A DNA stretch of 64,000 nt from Actinophytocola sp. (GTDB lineage Bacteria > Actinomycetota > Actinomycetes > Mycobacteriales > Pseudonocardiaceae), in NCBI RefSeq assembly GCF_009379765.1, contig NZ_WHTD01000008.1:30426-94425 (forward strand). The letters are read 5' to 3'. Each line of letters starts with the position of its first letter. Within the stretch, counting starts at the first letter, position 1. The position numbers and the translations under genes were made by a program. The notes beneath the pieces were generated by a model, which worked only from the letters and a program-made list of their open reading frames with translations, was not told where the DNA came from and made no database searches. This document shows, piece after piece, positions 31,874-40,902 of the stretch.

Positions 31874-33193
31874 CTACCCGGTCGCGGCGACCACTGCGTC
31901 CACAATGGACTCGTCAGCGCTCTCGGGCACCGCGAGCAGGTCCAGCAGGCACGCCCCGCCGGCCACGCGGCCCACCACCGGCCGCGTGCCCAGGCGCAGC
32001 CGTTCCACGTAGGACTCCGGCAGCCGCACCGCCGCGCTCTCCAGGGTCACCCCCGGCGCCCCGCCGCCACCGACCGTTGCCGGGCTCGTCGTTGCCACCG
32101 CGTCGATTCCGCGGTCCCGCAGGGAGCTCGCGATCCGGTCGGCGCGGGCCAGCAGGTCCTCCTGCCTCGCCTCCAGCGCCCGCGCGGTCGGCGTCGGCGG
32201 CACGCGCAAGGTCGCCTCCAGCGCGGCCAGGGTCAGCTTCCCCACCCGCAACGCCCGCGCCATCGGGTGCCGCCGCAGGCGGTGCACCAGGTCCGCCCGG
32301 CCCAGGATCAACCCGCACTGCGGGCCACCCAGCAGCTTGTCCCCACTTGCGATCACCAGGTCGGCACCCGCCCGCAGCGCCGAAGCGGCATCCGGCTCCG
32401 CCGGCAGCAACGGGTGCGGCGTGAGCAGGCCCGAGCCGACGTCGGCCACGACGGGGACACCCAGCGTCGCCAGCTCCGCGACCGGAACGTCCGCCGTGAA
32501 GCCCGTGACCACGAAGTTCGACGGGTGCACCTTCAGCACGAACCCCGTCGACTCCCCGACGGCGGCCGTGTAGTCGGCGAGGGCGGTGCGGTTGGTCGTG
32601 CCAACCTCGCGCAGCGTCGCGCCGGTGCTCGTCAGCAGGTCCGGCAGGCGGAAGCCGTCGCCGATCTCCACCAGCTCGCCGCGGCTGACCACGATCTCTC
32701 GGCCCATCGCGAGCGCGGTCGCCGCCAGGACCAGCGCCGCCGCGCCGTTGTTGACCACGTGCACGGCCTCGGCGTCGGGCACCGCCGCGGCCAGCGCCGC
32801 CAGCATCCCCAGGCCACGGCCCGACCGGCGCCCGGTGGCGAGGTCCAGCTCGACGTCGGTGGGCCCGGCGGCCGCCACGACGGCCTCGGTCGCCGCGGCG
32901 GACAGCGGAGCCCGGCCCAGGTTGGTGTGCAGCAGGACCCCGGTGGCGTTCACGACCGGCCCGAGCGACGCACCACGCACCGGCAGCGCCGCCACCGCCT
33001 CGTCGGCGACCGCCGACTGGTCGATCTCGCCCGCGCGTGCCCTGCCCTGCGCCGCCACGACCGCCTGCTTCACCGCGGGCCGGCCCACCCGCCCGGCCGC
33101 CTCGACCAACCGCGGATCGGCCAGCACCTCGTCGGTCCGCGGCACGAGGCGCCGTCTGTCCACAGAGGAAGCCGTCTGACCAGGCGTGTTCAC
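31874..33193 (-). CDS. selA: L-seryl-tRNA(Sec) selenium transferase
   Basis: The 439-residue PLP enzyme converts Ser-tRNA(Sec) to Sec-tRNA(Sec) with selenophosphate. It shows the SelA N-terminal segment RRLVPRTDEVLADPRLVEAAG, NATGVLLHTNLGRAPLS, VNNGAAALVLAATAL, EIGDGFRLPDLL, EVGTTNRT, and the PLP-lysine motif SGDKLLGGPQCGLI (Lys286). Length is close to the usual 430-470. GTG 33193 is the start. It stands alone in the window. SelB, SelD and tRNA-Sec are expected elsewhere in the genome. Its presence supports decoding of the two in-frame TGA codons as Sec. Confidence 0.95.
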   Translation of the reverse strand: MNTPGQTASSVDRRRLVPRTDEVLADPRLVEAAGRVGRPAVKQAVVAAQGRARAGEIDQSAVADEAVAALPVRGASLGPVVNATGVLLHTNLGRAPLSAAATEAVVAAAGPTDVELDLATGRRSGRGLGMLAALAAAVPDAEAVHVVNNGAAALVLAATALAMGREIVVSRGELVEIGDGFRLPDLLTSTGATLREVGTTNRTALADYTAAVGESTGFVLKVHPSNFVVTGFTADVPVAELATLGVPVVADVGSGLLTPHPLLPAEPDAASALRAGADLVIASGDKLLGGPQCGLILGRADLVHRLRRHPMARALRVGKLTLAALEATLRVPPTPTARALEARQEDLLARADRIASSLRDRGIDAVATTSPATVGGGGAPGVTLESAAVRLPESYVERLRLGTRPVVGRVAGGACLLDLLAVPESADESIVDAVVAATG

Positions 33194-33236
33194 CCCGCCA
33201 GCCTACCGCCGCGCACATGCACCGCAGCCTCCACGC

Positions 33237-33338
33237 CCGCGAGTCCAACGCTCCGGACCCGCGAGTTCGACGTTTGGGGCTGTGGGTGGGGTCGTGAGTG
33301 TTGGACTCGCGGGTCGTGAACGTTGGACTCGCGGGATT
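33237..33338. repeat. Cluster of four GGACTCGCGGGT-type repeats, two inverted and two direct
   Basis: The 379-bp gap between selA and lanM begins with CCCGCGAGTCCAAC and CCCGCGAGTTCGAC in reverse orientation (about 33237-33275), followed by GTTGGACTCGCGGG twice in forward orientation (about 33299-33336). The opposing pairs could form a large hairpin acting as a bidirectional terminator. No gene, tRNA or lanthipeptide precursor was recognised in the gap. Confidence 0.7.
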
Positions 33339-33572
33339 CCTGGGCGAATTTTCGGAGTAACGGCAATACGGCAAATGGCGGCTCGGTCACCCGGATGCCG
33401 TCCTTCGGTATCACCCCGCGTATTACCGGAGGATCACGGGTCCGCCGGGTGGTGGATTGCCGTACCAGGTCGCCTGCGGAATTCTGTTCCGACCATCCGG
33501 GACGACATCGGCATGCGGCCCACGCCGAATTCCCGGACGGGCGCGCACCCATCCGGCGAAAGGAAGTCCCGG

Positions 33573-36431
33573 ATGACCACGGCCACCACCGGCGAGCGGT
33601 TCGACCGGACCGTCGAGACATTTCTCGAGCCCGCGGTCGACCGGCTCGCCGCCGCGCTCGCGGCGATCGGGGACCTTGCCGAGGGGGAGCGCGTGGCGGT
33701 TCGTTGCGCCGCGGCGGCCGCGTTGCGCGAAACCTTGCTGCGCAAGGTGAGCAGGCTGCTCCTGCGCGAGCTCAACGCCGCCCGGATGACGGGCACCCTG
33801 GCCGCGCCGGACAGGGCGGGCCGGTGGGCGGAGTTCGTGGACCGGACCTGCCGGCCGGGCTACTGGGACACGCTCACCGAGCACTACCCGACCATGCACG
33901 GCCGCCTCGACTCCATTGTGGACAACCGGATGGCCGCCGCGGTGACCTTCGCCGAACGGTTCGCCGGCGACCGCACCGAACTGTCCGAGATGGACTTGGG
34001 AGAACCGGGCGAGCTGCTCGAGGTGTCCTTCGGCGCGGGCGGCGGCCGGTGCGGCGGCCGGACCGTCGCGCTGCTGCGCCACACAACGGGCCGGCTGGTG
34101 TACAAGCCGCGCTCGGTGGCCGTCGACCGGGCGCTCGCACGGCTGCTGACCAGGGTCGTGCCGGACGAGCCCGACCCCATCCGGGTGCCCCGCGTCCTCG
34201 TCAGGGACGGCTACGGTTGGACCGAGCACGTCGAGCACCGGTACTGCGCGGACGAGGAGGAGCTGCGCAGGTTCCACCGCAACCTCGGCCGCTGGCTCGC
34301 CGTGCTGCGCCTCGTCGGCGGCGCCGGCCCGCACCAGGAGAACCTGATCGCCGCCGGCCCGGTCCCGGTCGTCGTCGACTGCGACACGGTGTTCGCACCG
34401 TACCGGCCCGCGCCGCCATCCGGCTACGGCGACGCCGTGGACCAGGCGCACGAGCTCGTCGACGGCGTGGTGCTCGGCACCTCGGCCGTCGGCTCGCTGC
34501 TCGGCCAGCAGACCATGCCGGTGGTGCTCGACGACGGGGGCCACCCCAGCGCCGACCCGGTGCTCGGCCGCTACCGGGACACCGTCGTCGCCGCGTTCAC
34601 CGAGCAGACCGAGCGGCTGCACGGCTTCGACCGCTACGGCGACCTCGCGCGCTGGCTCGCCGACTTCGCCGGCACCCCGATCCGGGTCGTGCCGCGCGCC
34701 ACCGAGACCTACGCCGAGCTCGGCCGCACGCTCTGGCACCCGACCACGCTGCACGACCAGGAACCGGCCGTGGCCAAGGCCGAGGCGCTGCTGGCCGAGC
34801 ACGCCGCCGGCGCACCGGACGCGCCGGGCGACCCCGCGGTGATCGCCGCCGAGGTCGCCGAGCTGCTCGGCGGCGACCTCCCGGTCTTCACGACCACGCC
34901 CGCGGTCGGCACGCTCACCGGGCCGGGCGGCACCACGTGCGGGGAGCGCACCGACCTCGTCGCCGCCGCGCTGCACCGGTGGCGCGCCCAGGACGCCGGC
35001 CGCGAGCAGCGGGCCGTCCGGGCCGCGCTGGTGTCCGCGTACCTCAACGAGAACCGACCGCAGAAGACCGTCCGCCGCCATCCCTCCACAGTGGACGCAG
35101 TGGACGCAATGGACACAGTGGACACCGCCGCCGGACACGATCACCGGCACTCCGCTCTCGAACGCCACCTCGACGGCCATGGCGGCGGACGGGGAGATGA
35201 TGGTCGCACGGCGGGCCTGGGCGACCGGCGCCGCGCGCTCGCCGCCGGCATCGTCGGCCAGGTCGTGGCCACGGCGATCACCGCCCGGGACGGCACGGTC
35301 AGCTGGGTCGCGCCGGTCCACGGCCCCACCGGCTGGTCGGTCCATGTACTGGGCAACGACCTCTACGGCGGCACGCCCGGCATCGCGGTGCTGCTCGCCG
35401 GCCAGCTGCGCGAGCAGGAGGCCGGCCGCGCCGAGGAGGTCCCCGGTGTCGAGAAGGTCCTGCGGGCGGCGGTGCGCACCATGCGGCTGGCCGAGCGGCA
35501 CGAGGCGGCCGAGCCGGAGCCGCCCGGTGGCTACCTCGGCCTCGGCTCGCGCATCTGCGGCTGGCTGCTGCTGCGCAGGCTCGGCGCGGTCGGCGACGAC
35601 GCGCTGGAATGGGCGGGCACCGTCGCCGGCCGCGTCCCGCGTGCGGTGGCCCAACACCCGGCCGGCGACCAGGCCTACGACATCCTCGCCGGCCGGGCCG
35701 GTGCGATCGTCCCGCTGCTGCGCCTCGCCGAGCACACCGGCGAGCGGCGCTGGGTCGAGCTCGCCGGCACGCTCGGCGACCAGCTGGTGGCCGGCGCCCG
35801 CGCGGCCGAGACGCCGTCCGGCGCCGACACCGTGTGCTGGCCCGATGTCCGCCATCCCGATGGTACGGGCGGCGTCGCGCACGGCGCCACGGGCATCGGC
35901 TGGGCGCTGGCGCGGCTGGCCGAGGTCACCGGCGACCCGGCGCACGGGGACACCGCGCGGGCCGCCTTCGCCTACCGGGACACGCTCGACGGCACCGCAC
36001 GGCGGGACCCGCGCCGCGCCGGGGCGTGGTGTCACGGCGCGGTCGGCGTCGGCCTCACCGAGCTCGACCTGCTGTACCGGGAGGGCGACCTGAGCCGGCG
36101 CGAGACGGTCCGCCGCGCCGCAGGGTCCGCATGGGAGGAGGGCACCGGCTGGAGCCAGACGCTCTGCCACGGCGACCTCGGCGTGTGGGAGCTGGTCACC
36201 GAGGCGATCGCGCTCGACCTCGGCCCGCCGGGTCTCGTCCGGTCCACAGTGGACGCACAGGTGGTCGGTACGGTGGCGGAGCACGGCGTCGTGACGGGAA
36301 CGGCCCGGGACGCGTTCGCGCCCGGGCTCATGGCAGGCGCCGGCGGCGTCGCCTACCAGCTCCTGCGGCTGCACCACGACTGCGACCTTCCGTCGGTGCT
36401 GCTGCCCGACCCCGGGCCCGTGGCTCGCTGA
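33573..36431 (+). CDS. lanM: Class II lanthipeptide synthetase LanM
   Basis: The 952-residue bifunctional enzyme dehydrates Ser/Thr in a precursor peptide and cyclises Cys onto them. The N-terminal dehydratase (DUF4135, about residues 60-430) contains LVYKPRSVAVDRAL and NLIAAGPVPVVVDCDTVF. The C-terminal LanC-like cyclase (about 560-945) has zinc ligands in AWCHGAVG (Cys820) and LCHGDLG (Cys865-His866). A poorly conserved, His/Asp-rich linker near residues 505-545 is partly built of 9-bp DNA repeats encoding STVDAVDAMDTVDT. ATG 33573 has AAAGGAAG 8 bp upstream. The next gene encodes an ABC exporter. No LanA precursor gene was recognised nearby. Confidence 0.93.
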   Translation: MTTATTGERFDRTVETFLEPAVDRLAAALAAIGDLAEGERVAVRCAAAAALRETLLRKVSRLLLRELNAARMTGTLAAPDRAGRWAEFVDRTCRPGYWDTLTEHYPTMHGRLDSIVDNRMAAAVTFAERFAGDRTELSEMDLGEPGELLEVSFGAGGGRCGGRTVALLRHTTGRLVYKPRSVAVDRALARLLTRVVPDEPDPIRVPRVLVRDGYGWTEHVEHRYCADEEELRRFHRNLGRWLAVLRLVGGAGPHQENLIAAGPVPVVVDCDTVFAPYRPAPPSGYGDAVDQAHELVDGVVLGTSAVGSLLGQQTMPVVLDDGGHPSADPVLGRYRDTVVAAFTEQTERLHGFDRYGDLARWLADFAGTPIRVVPRATETYAELGRTLWHPTTLHDQEPAVAKAEALLAEHAAGAPDAPGDPAVIAAEVAELLGGDLPVFTTTPAVGTLTGPGGTTCGERTDLVAAALHRWRAQDAGREQRAVRAALVSAYLNENRPQKTVRRHPSTVDAVDAMDTVDTAAGHDHRHSALERHLDGHGGGRGDDGRTAGLGDRRRALAAGIVGQVVATAITARDGTVSWVAPVHGPTGWSVHVLGNDLYGGTPGIAVLLAGQLREQEAGRAEEVPGVEKVLRAAVRTMRLAERHEAAEPEPPGGYLGLGSRICGWLLLRRLGAVGDDALEWAGTVAGRVPRAVAQHPAGDQAYDILAGRAGAIVPLLRLAEHTGERRWVELAGTLGDQLVAGARAAETPSGADTVCWPDVRHPDGTGGVAHGATGIGWALARLAEVTGDPAHGDTARAAFAYRDTLDGTARRDPRRAGAWCHGAVGVGLTELDLLYREGDLSRRETVRRAAGSAWEEGTGWSQTLCHGDLGVWELVTEAIALDLGPPGLVRSTVDAQVVGTVAEHGVVTGTARDAFAPGLMAGAGGVAYQLLRLHHDCDLPSVLLPDPGPVAR

Positions 36432-38338
36432 GCGCCGAGGAGGGCGGCGAGCCCGAGCTGGAGAACCCGTACTGGCGCCTCGACGAAGGCGCCGGGCAGC
36501 TGTCGGTGGCACAGCTCGCGCGCCGGTTGCCGGCGAGCATCCGGCCGGTGCTCTCGGTGATCCGCGCGACCGCGCCCCGGGCGGCGATCGCGATCCTGGT
36601 GCTGCAGGTCGCCTCAGGGCTCGCGTTCGCGTTCGGGCTGCTCGCCACCACCGGCGTGCTCGAAGAGCTGTTCGCCGCGGGCCCGACCGCGGACCGGGTG
36701 CTCGGCGCGTTGCCGGCGCTGCTGTTCGTCGTCGGCGCTTTCACCGTGCGCGGGCTGCTCGACACCTGCGTCGCGCTCGCCCACGCCCGGATCGTGCCGG
36801 CGGTGTACCGGGTCGCCGAGGAGCGGTTGGTGCACGCGGGACTGCGGGTGGAGCTCGACGCGTTCGACGATCCGGAGTTCTACGACCGGATGCACCGCGC
36901 CCGCGACCGAGGCATCTACTACCTCGAACGTGCCACGGACACCCTCGTCGAGGTGGTCGGGTCGCTGTTCGCGGTGGCTGCCGCCGCCGGCAGCCTCGCG
37001 GTGCTGCACCCGATCCTGCTGCCGGTGCTGGCGCTCAGCGTGCTGCCGGAGGGCTGGTCGGTCGTGCACTCGGCGCGGCTGGGCTACGCCACGATGACCC
37101 GCACGGTCACCCTGCACCGGCCGGCCAGGATGCTGTCCGACCTCGCCACCGACCGCGAGCCGGCGACCGAGCTGCGGGCCTGTCAGGCCGAGCCGTTCCT
37201 GCGTGCCGAGTACCACAAGGTCGCCGACCTGCTGCAGGAGCAGGAAGTCGCGGTCGGGCTGGCGCAGACGCGGGTCAAGGCGGTCGGCCAGGCGTTCGCC
37301 GGGATCGCCACCGGCGCGACGATCGTGCTGCTCGGCGTGCTGCTCTCGGGCGGCTGGCTCCCGCTCGCGGTGGCCGGTGCCGCGCTGATCGCCATCCGGT
37401 CCGCGTCCTCCGCACTCGGCCGGCTCGTCCGAGCCGCGAACCTCGTGTTCGAGCATGGCCTGTACGTCGCCGACTACCAGGCGTTCCTCGCCGACGCGGC
37501 CGACCGCAGCCGGCCGCCGACGGCGCTGCGCCCGCCGGGCACGCCGGAACTGATCGAGCTCTCCGGCGTCTGCTTCCGCTACCGCGGCGGCGACCGCGAC
37601 GCGCTCACCGGGATCGACCTCACCATCCACAAGGGACAAACGGTCGCGCTCGTGGGGGAGAACGGGTCCGGCAAGACCACGCTCGCGAAGCTGATCACCG
37701 GGCTGTACCGGCCGACCGGCGGCCGGATCAGCTGGGACGGCGTGGACCTGGCCGACCTGAACCCGGAGAGCGTCGGCGACCGGGTCGGCATGGTCCAGCA
37801 GAGCCCGGTGCGCTGGCCGCACGACGCACGCGCCAACGTCCGGCTCGGCCGGCACGGCCGCGCCGACCCGGACGACACCGCCCTGCTCGGCGCGGCCGCC
37901 GACGCCGGCGCGGACGAGGTGGTCGCCGGGCTTCCCGACGGGTAGCGGAGCCTCCTGTCCAAGTACTTCCGCGGCGGCACGGAGCTGTCGGGTGGCCAGT
38001 GGCAGCGGCTCGCCGTGGCCCGCGGGCTCTTCCGGGACGCGCCGGTGCTCGTGCTGGACGAGCCGACCGCGCCGCTGGACGCAAAGGCGGAGTACGCGGT
38101 GTACGAGTCGTTGCGCCGGCTGGCCGTCGGGCGCACGGTCGTACTGATCACCCACCGGCTCGGCAGCGTGCGCAACGCGGACCGGATCTACCTGCTGCAC
38201 GAGGGAAAGGTGGCCGAGCAAGGCGACCACGCCACACTGCTCGAGCGGGGCGGGCGGTACGCCGAGCTGTACCGGCTGCAGGCCGACTTGTACGCGGAGC
38301 GTCCCGGGGAGGCGCCACGGTCCTCGGTGCCGAGCTGA
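36428..38338 (+). pseudogene. ABC transporter (fused membrane and ATPase domains), interrupted by TAG
   Basis: A single frame of about 636 codons encodes an export-type ABC half-transporter. The membrane domain (about residues 30-340) starts after ENPYWRLDEGAGQLSVAQLARRLP, and the ATPase has Walker A GENGSGKTT near 37660. An in-frame TAG at 37943-37945 interrupts it where related proteins have Tyr (LPDG-Y-xxxLSKYFRGG). The signature LSGGQWQR, Walker B VLVLDEP and H-loop THR lie after it in the same frame. One substitution from TAC explains it. Without the second part the ATPase is dead. No ATG/GTG lies at the 5' end; CTG 36428 or GTG 36506 may start it. It would export the lanthipeptide made by LanM. 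Confidence 0.82.
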
Positions 38339-38403
38339 CGGGCCGGTCGGATTTCGCACGTCGATGTATCAGGAGGCGGCTGAGGTCATCCGACAGCCAA
38401 CGA

Positions 38404-38444
38404 CACCGGTACCCGGCGGACGGCCGCCGGGGTCCGTACCGGTG
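38404..38444. terminator. Two-tier hairpin between transporter and peptidase genes
   Basis: An outer 9-bp stem (CACCGGTAC at 38404 pairing with GTACCGGTG at 38436) encloses an inner 7-bp stem (CCGGCGG at 38413 with CCGCCGG at 38424) and an ACGG loop. No U-tract follows. It may be a terminator-like or processing structure just upstream of the peptidase RBS. Confidence 0.5.
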
Positions 38445-38466
38445 CGAGCTGCAGGAGATGACACCG

Positions 38467-39093
38467 ATGGCCAAGAGTCAGAACGGGTTCCCGGCGTCGG
38501 CGAACCGGGCCGAGATCGACGTGCGCGTGTTCCCCGTGAACGGGACCGCCGTGAAACTGCCCGTCCGGGCCGACGTGGCGCCGCGCCTGGTGGAGATGGC
38601 GCACTGGTTCCACGTGCACGTCGAGCCGCTGCGGGCGGGGGAGTGCCACGGCTACGCGTTCCGCCCGATCGAGGGGTCGACCGTGCTCAGCAACCACGCC
38701 AGCGGCACGGCGATCGACCTCAACGCGCCCTCGCACCCGATGGGCAAGCACGGCACCGTGCCGGCCGCCAAGCGGGCCGCGATCTCGGCGAAGGCGCGCG
38801 AGCTGGGCCTGCGGTGGGGCGGCGACTTCACCGGCCGCGTCGACGAGATGCACTTCGAGGTACTGGCGAACGGTCACCAGCCGGCCACCCGGCCGACTAT
38901 CAAGCGCGGCGCCCGCGGTGACGCGGTGCGCGAGGCGCAGGGCATCCTCAACCGCAAGCAGTCCGCGGGCCTCGCGGTCGACGGGATCTTCGGCCCGCTC
39001 ACCGACAAGGCCGTGCGGGAGTTCCAGCGCCGGGGTGGTCTCGAGGTGGACGGCATCGTCGGCCCGAAGACCTGGGGCCGCCTGCTCGCGTAG
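38467..39093 (+). CDS. M15-family peptidase with peptidoglycan-binding domain
   Basis: The 208-residue protein combines a VanY/M15C-type D-Ala-D-Ala carboxypeptidase-like domain (about 35-135) with a peptidoglycan-binding domain 1 (about 145-206: RGARGDAVREAQGILN, DGIFGPLTDKAVREFQRR). Zinc ligands are His77 and Asp84 in SNHASGTAID and His129 in DEMHFEV. No signal peptide is seen, which is odd for a wall enzyme. ATG 38467 is chosen because GCAGGAG lies 7-9 bp upstream; ATG 38458 is too close to it. It lies 128 bp after the transporter and may be part of the lanthipeptide locus or independent. Confidence 0.87.
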   Translation: MAKSQNGFPASANRAEIDVRVFPVNGTAVKLPVRADVAPRLVEMAHWFHVHVEPLRAGECHGYAFRPIEGSTVLSNHASGTAIDLNAPSHPMGKHGTVPAAKRAAISAKARELGLRWGGDFTGRVDEMHFEVLANGHQPATRPTIKRGARGDAVREAQGILNRKQSAGLAVDGIFGPLTDKAVREFQRRGGLEVDGIVGPKTWGRLLA

Positions 39094-39109
39094 TCGCGCG
39101 AGGACCGGG

Positions 39110-39630
39110 TCAGGCGTTGTCAGCGGCGAACCGGGTCTTGTCGCCCAGGGACTGGAACATGCTGGTGAGCATCGTGCGGGTGTTGCGTGCCGCGCGCGCG
39201 ACCAGGCCCGCCTTCGTCGCGGCGTCGGCGGTCTTCTCCTCGGCCAGCACGGAGAACTCCTGCTGGTCCGGTGCGTCGAACAACGCCTTCACCCGGTCCC
39301 ACACACCACGCTCCTGCGAGTACAGGTAGGTGCGCTCCTGGTCGATGTTCGGCTTGTCGAGCTTCGGCTCCGGCAGCCGCACCTGCACGGTCCTCTTCTC
39401 CGGGTCGACGGTGAGTGCCTCGTCGCCCAGGCCTTCCAGGTCGACGTACGCGCTGACCGAGCCCGCCGCGACGAAGAGGGTTCGGTTGCCCGCCAACACA
39501 TCCGGCACCCATGCCACGTCGTGCTCGAGGTCGACGACCTGGAAGTCGCCGACCGCGGCGTGGTACTGGCTGAGATCCCGCACCGACTGGAGCAGCGCGG
39601 GCCGGCTGCGGTCGCGGGTCTCGCGCCGGC
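39110..39630 (-). pseudogene. DUF4230 protein, C-terminal fragment
   Basis: From about 39630 down to the stop at 39110 the frame reads RDRSRPALLQSVRDLSQYH, then LPEPKLDKPNIDQERTYLYSQERG and AARNTRTMLTSMFQSLG. This is the typical second half of a DUF4230 membrane-anchored protein. The N-terminal membrane anchor and first half are missing. The frame runs directly into a truncated ABC ATPase gene in another frame, so a deletion has joined the two. It is about 170 residues where complete relatives have about 220 or more. Confidence 0.65.
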
Positions 39631-40210
39631 GTCGCAGCGGGCGCGGATGACCCGGAGCACGGCCTCGCCGGTGTGCGAGTCGAGCGCGCCGGTGGGCTCG
39701 TCGGCGAGCAGCAGCCTGCGCGGGCCGACCAGCGCGCGGGCGATCGCCACGCGTTGCTGCTGACCGCCGGACATCTCGTCGGGGAACCGGGCGGCCAGGT
39801 CCGCGACGCCGACCTCCTCGAGCGCGGCCAAGGCGTCGGCCATCGCCCGCCTGACCTTCACGCCGTCCAGCTCGCGGGGGAGCGCGACGTTCTCCGCGGC
39901 GGTCAGCGCCGGGATGAGGTTGAGGTCCTGGAACACGTAGCCGATGCTGCGCCTGCGCAACGCCGCGAGGCCGGCCCGGGTCTGGTCACCGAGGTTGATG
40001 CCCTCGACCATGACCACGCCGTCGGTCGGGGTGTCGAGCCCGCCGGCGAGGTGCAGCAGCGTCGACTTGCCGGAGCCGGACGGGCCCATCACGGCGACGA
40101 GCTCACCCGGGCGGACGCCCAGGCTCACGCCGTGCAGCGCGTCGACCGCGGTGGCGCCGGTGCCGTGCACACGGGTGACGTCGCGCAGGGCGGCGTGCGT
40201 ACTCGGTCAT
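39620..40210 (-). pseudogene. LolD/MacB-type ABC ATPase, truncated and frameshifted
   Basis: The ATPase reads MGPSGSGKSTLLHLAGGLDTPT (Walker A), FQDLNLIPALTAAENVALP, MSGGQQQRVAIARAL (signature) and LLLADEPTGALDSHTGEAVL (Walker B). It is then cut after RVIRARCDAG, missing about 50 C-terminal residues including the H-loop. At the 5' end, ATG 40210 (overlapping the PadR stop as ATGA) is out of frame with the conserved THAALRDVTRVHGTG segment by one base, so a second lesion is present. GTG 40170 would give only a trimmed protein. No FtsX-type permease follows. The natural operon PadR-ATPase-permease is thus destroyed. Confidence 0.75.
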
Positions 40211-40800
40211 CGCCTGGCCTCCTTCTTCTTCTGGGTGGTCGCGGGTGCCGGCGCCGGCGCCGGCGCCGGCGCGAACCGGGCGAGCCGGGTCTCCGAGTGG
40301 TCGAGCCAGCGCACCTCGGACTCCGCCCGGAAGATCATCGAGTCGAGTACCAGGAGCCAGGCCATGTCCGACCGCTCGTCGGCGGTCGTCTTGAGCCGGG
40401 TGAGCTCCTACAGGTGGCGCAGGGTGGCCGTGCGCTGGGCCTGGATGACGGCCCGCGCGTCGACGTCCGGCGTGGTGACCGCGAGCGCGATCTTGATCGC
40501 GAGCTCGTCGCGCGGCCGGGCGTCCCGGGTGATCGGGGTGCTGAACCACCGGGCCAGCTCCGTGTGGCCGTCCTCGGTGAGCTGGTAGACGACCTTGCCC
40601 TGCTCGTCGGTCTCGCCGGCCCCGGCCGCCTCGGTGACCAGGCCGTCGCGCTGGAGGCGGGCGAGGGTCGTGTAGACCTGCCCGATGTTGAGCGGCCAGG
40701 TGGCCCCGGTCGTGCGTTCGAACTCGGCTCTGAGCTGGTAGCCGTACATGGGCGCGCGTTCCAGCAGGGCGAGCAGGCCGTATGCATACTCGGTATCCAT
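40207..40800 (-). pseudogene. PadR-family regulator with internal TAG
   Basis: The N-terminal winged helix YGLLALLERAPMYGYQLRAEFE and NIGQVYTTLARLQRDGLV is intact. At 40410-40408 a TAG follows LRHL, and the same frame then continues with ELTRLKTTADERSDMAWLLVLDSMIF up to an Ala-Pro repeat and KKKEARR. A Gln codon CAG to TAG explains the break. The missing half contains the PadR_C dimerisation helices, so the 130-residue product is likely inactive. The stop overlaps the ABC ATPase start (ATGA), as in intact PadR-ABC operons. The (Ala-Pro) run is encoded by GCCGGC repeats at 40250-40275. Confidence 0.8.
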
Positions 40801-40902
40801 CACGCAAGGTCGGTGTCCGGTGAGCGTGACGGGCCGGGTGTCATGGGGCGGTTCGGCCGCAACGACGAGCGGGCCCTCGAGCAGGCTGGCGGAGTGATGG
40901 GG

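Noticed and set aside
33194..33572. tRNA-Sec or lanthipeptide precursor next to selA/lanM
   Set aside because: No cloverleaf with a TCA anticodon and no TTCGA T-arm was found. Small ORFs here have no leader/core organisation with Cys, and one simply runs into lanM.
37943..37945. In-frame TAG codons (also 40408) as pyrrolysine or programmed readthrough
   Set aside because: No pyl genes or structures were seen. Homologues have Tyr and Gln at these places, so one-base nonsense changes or errors explain them better.
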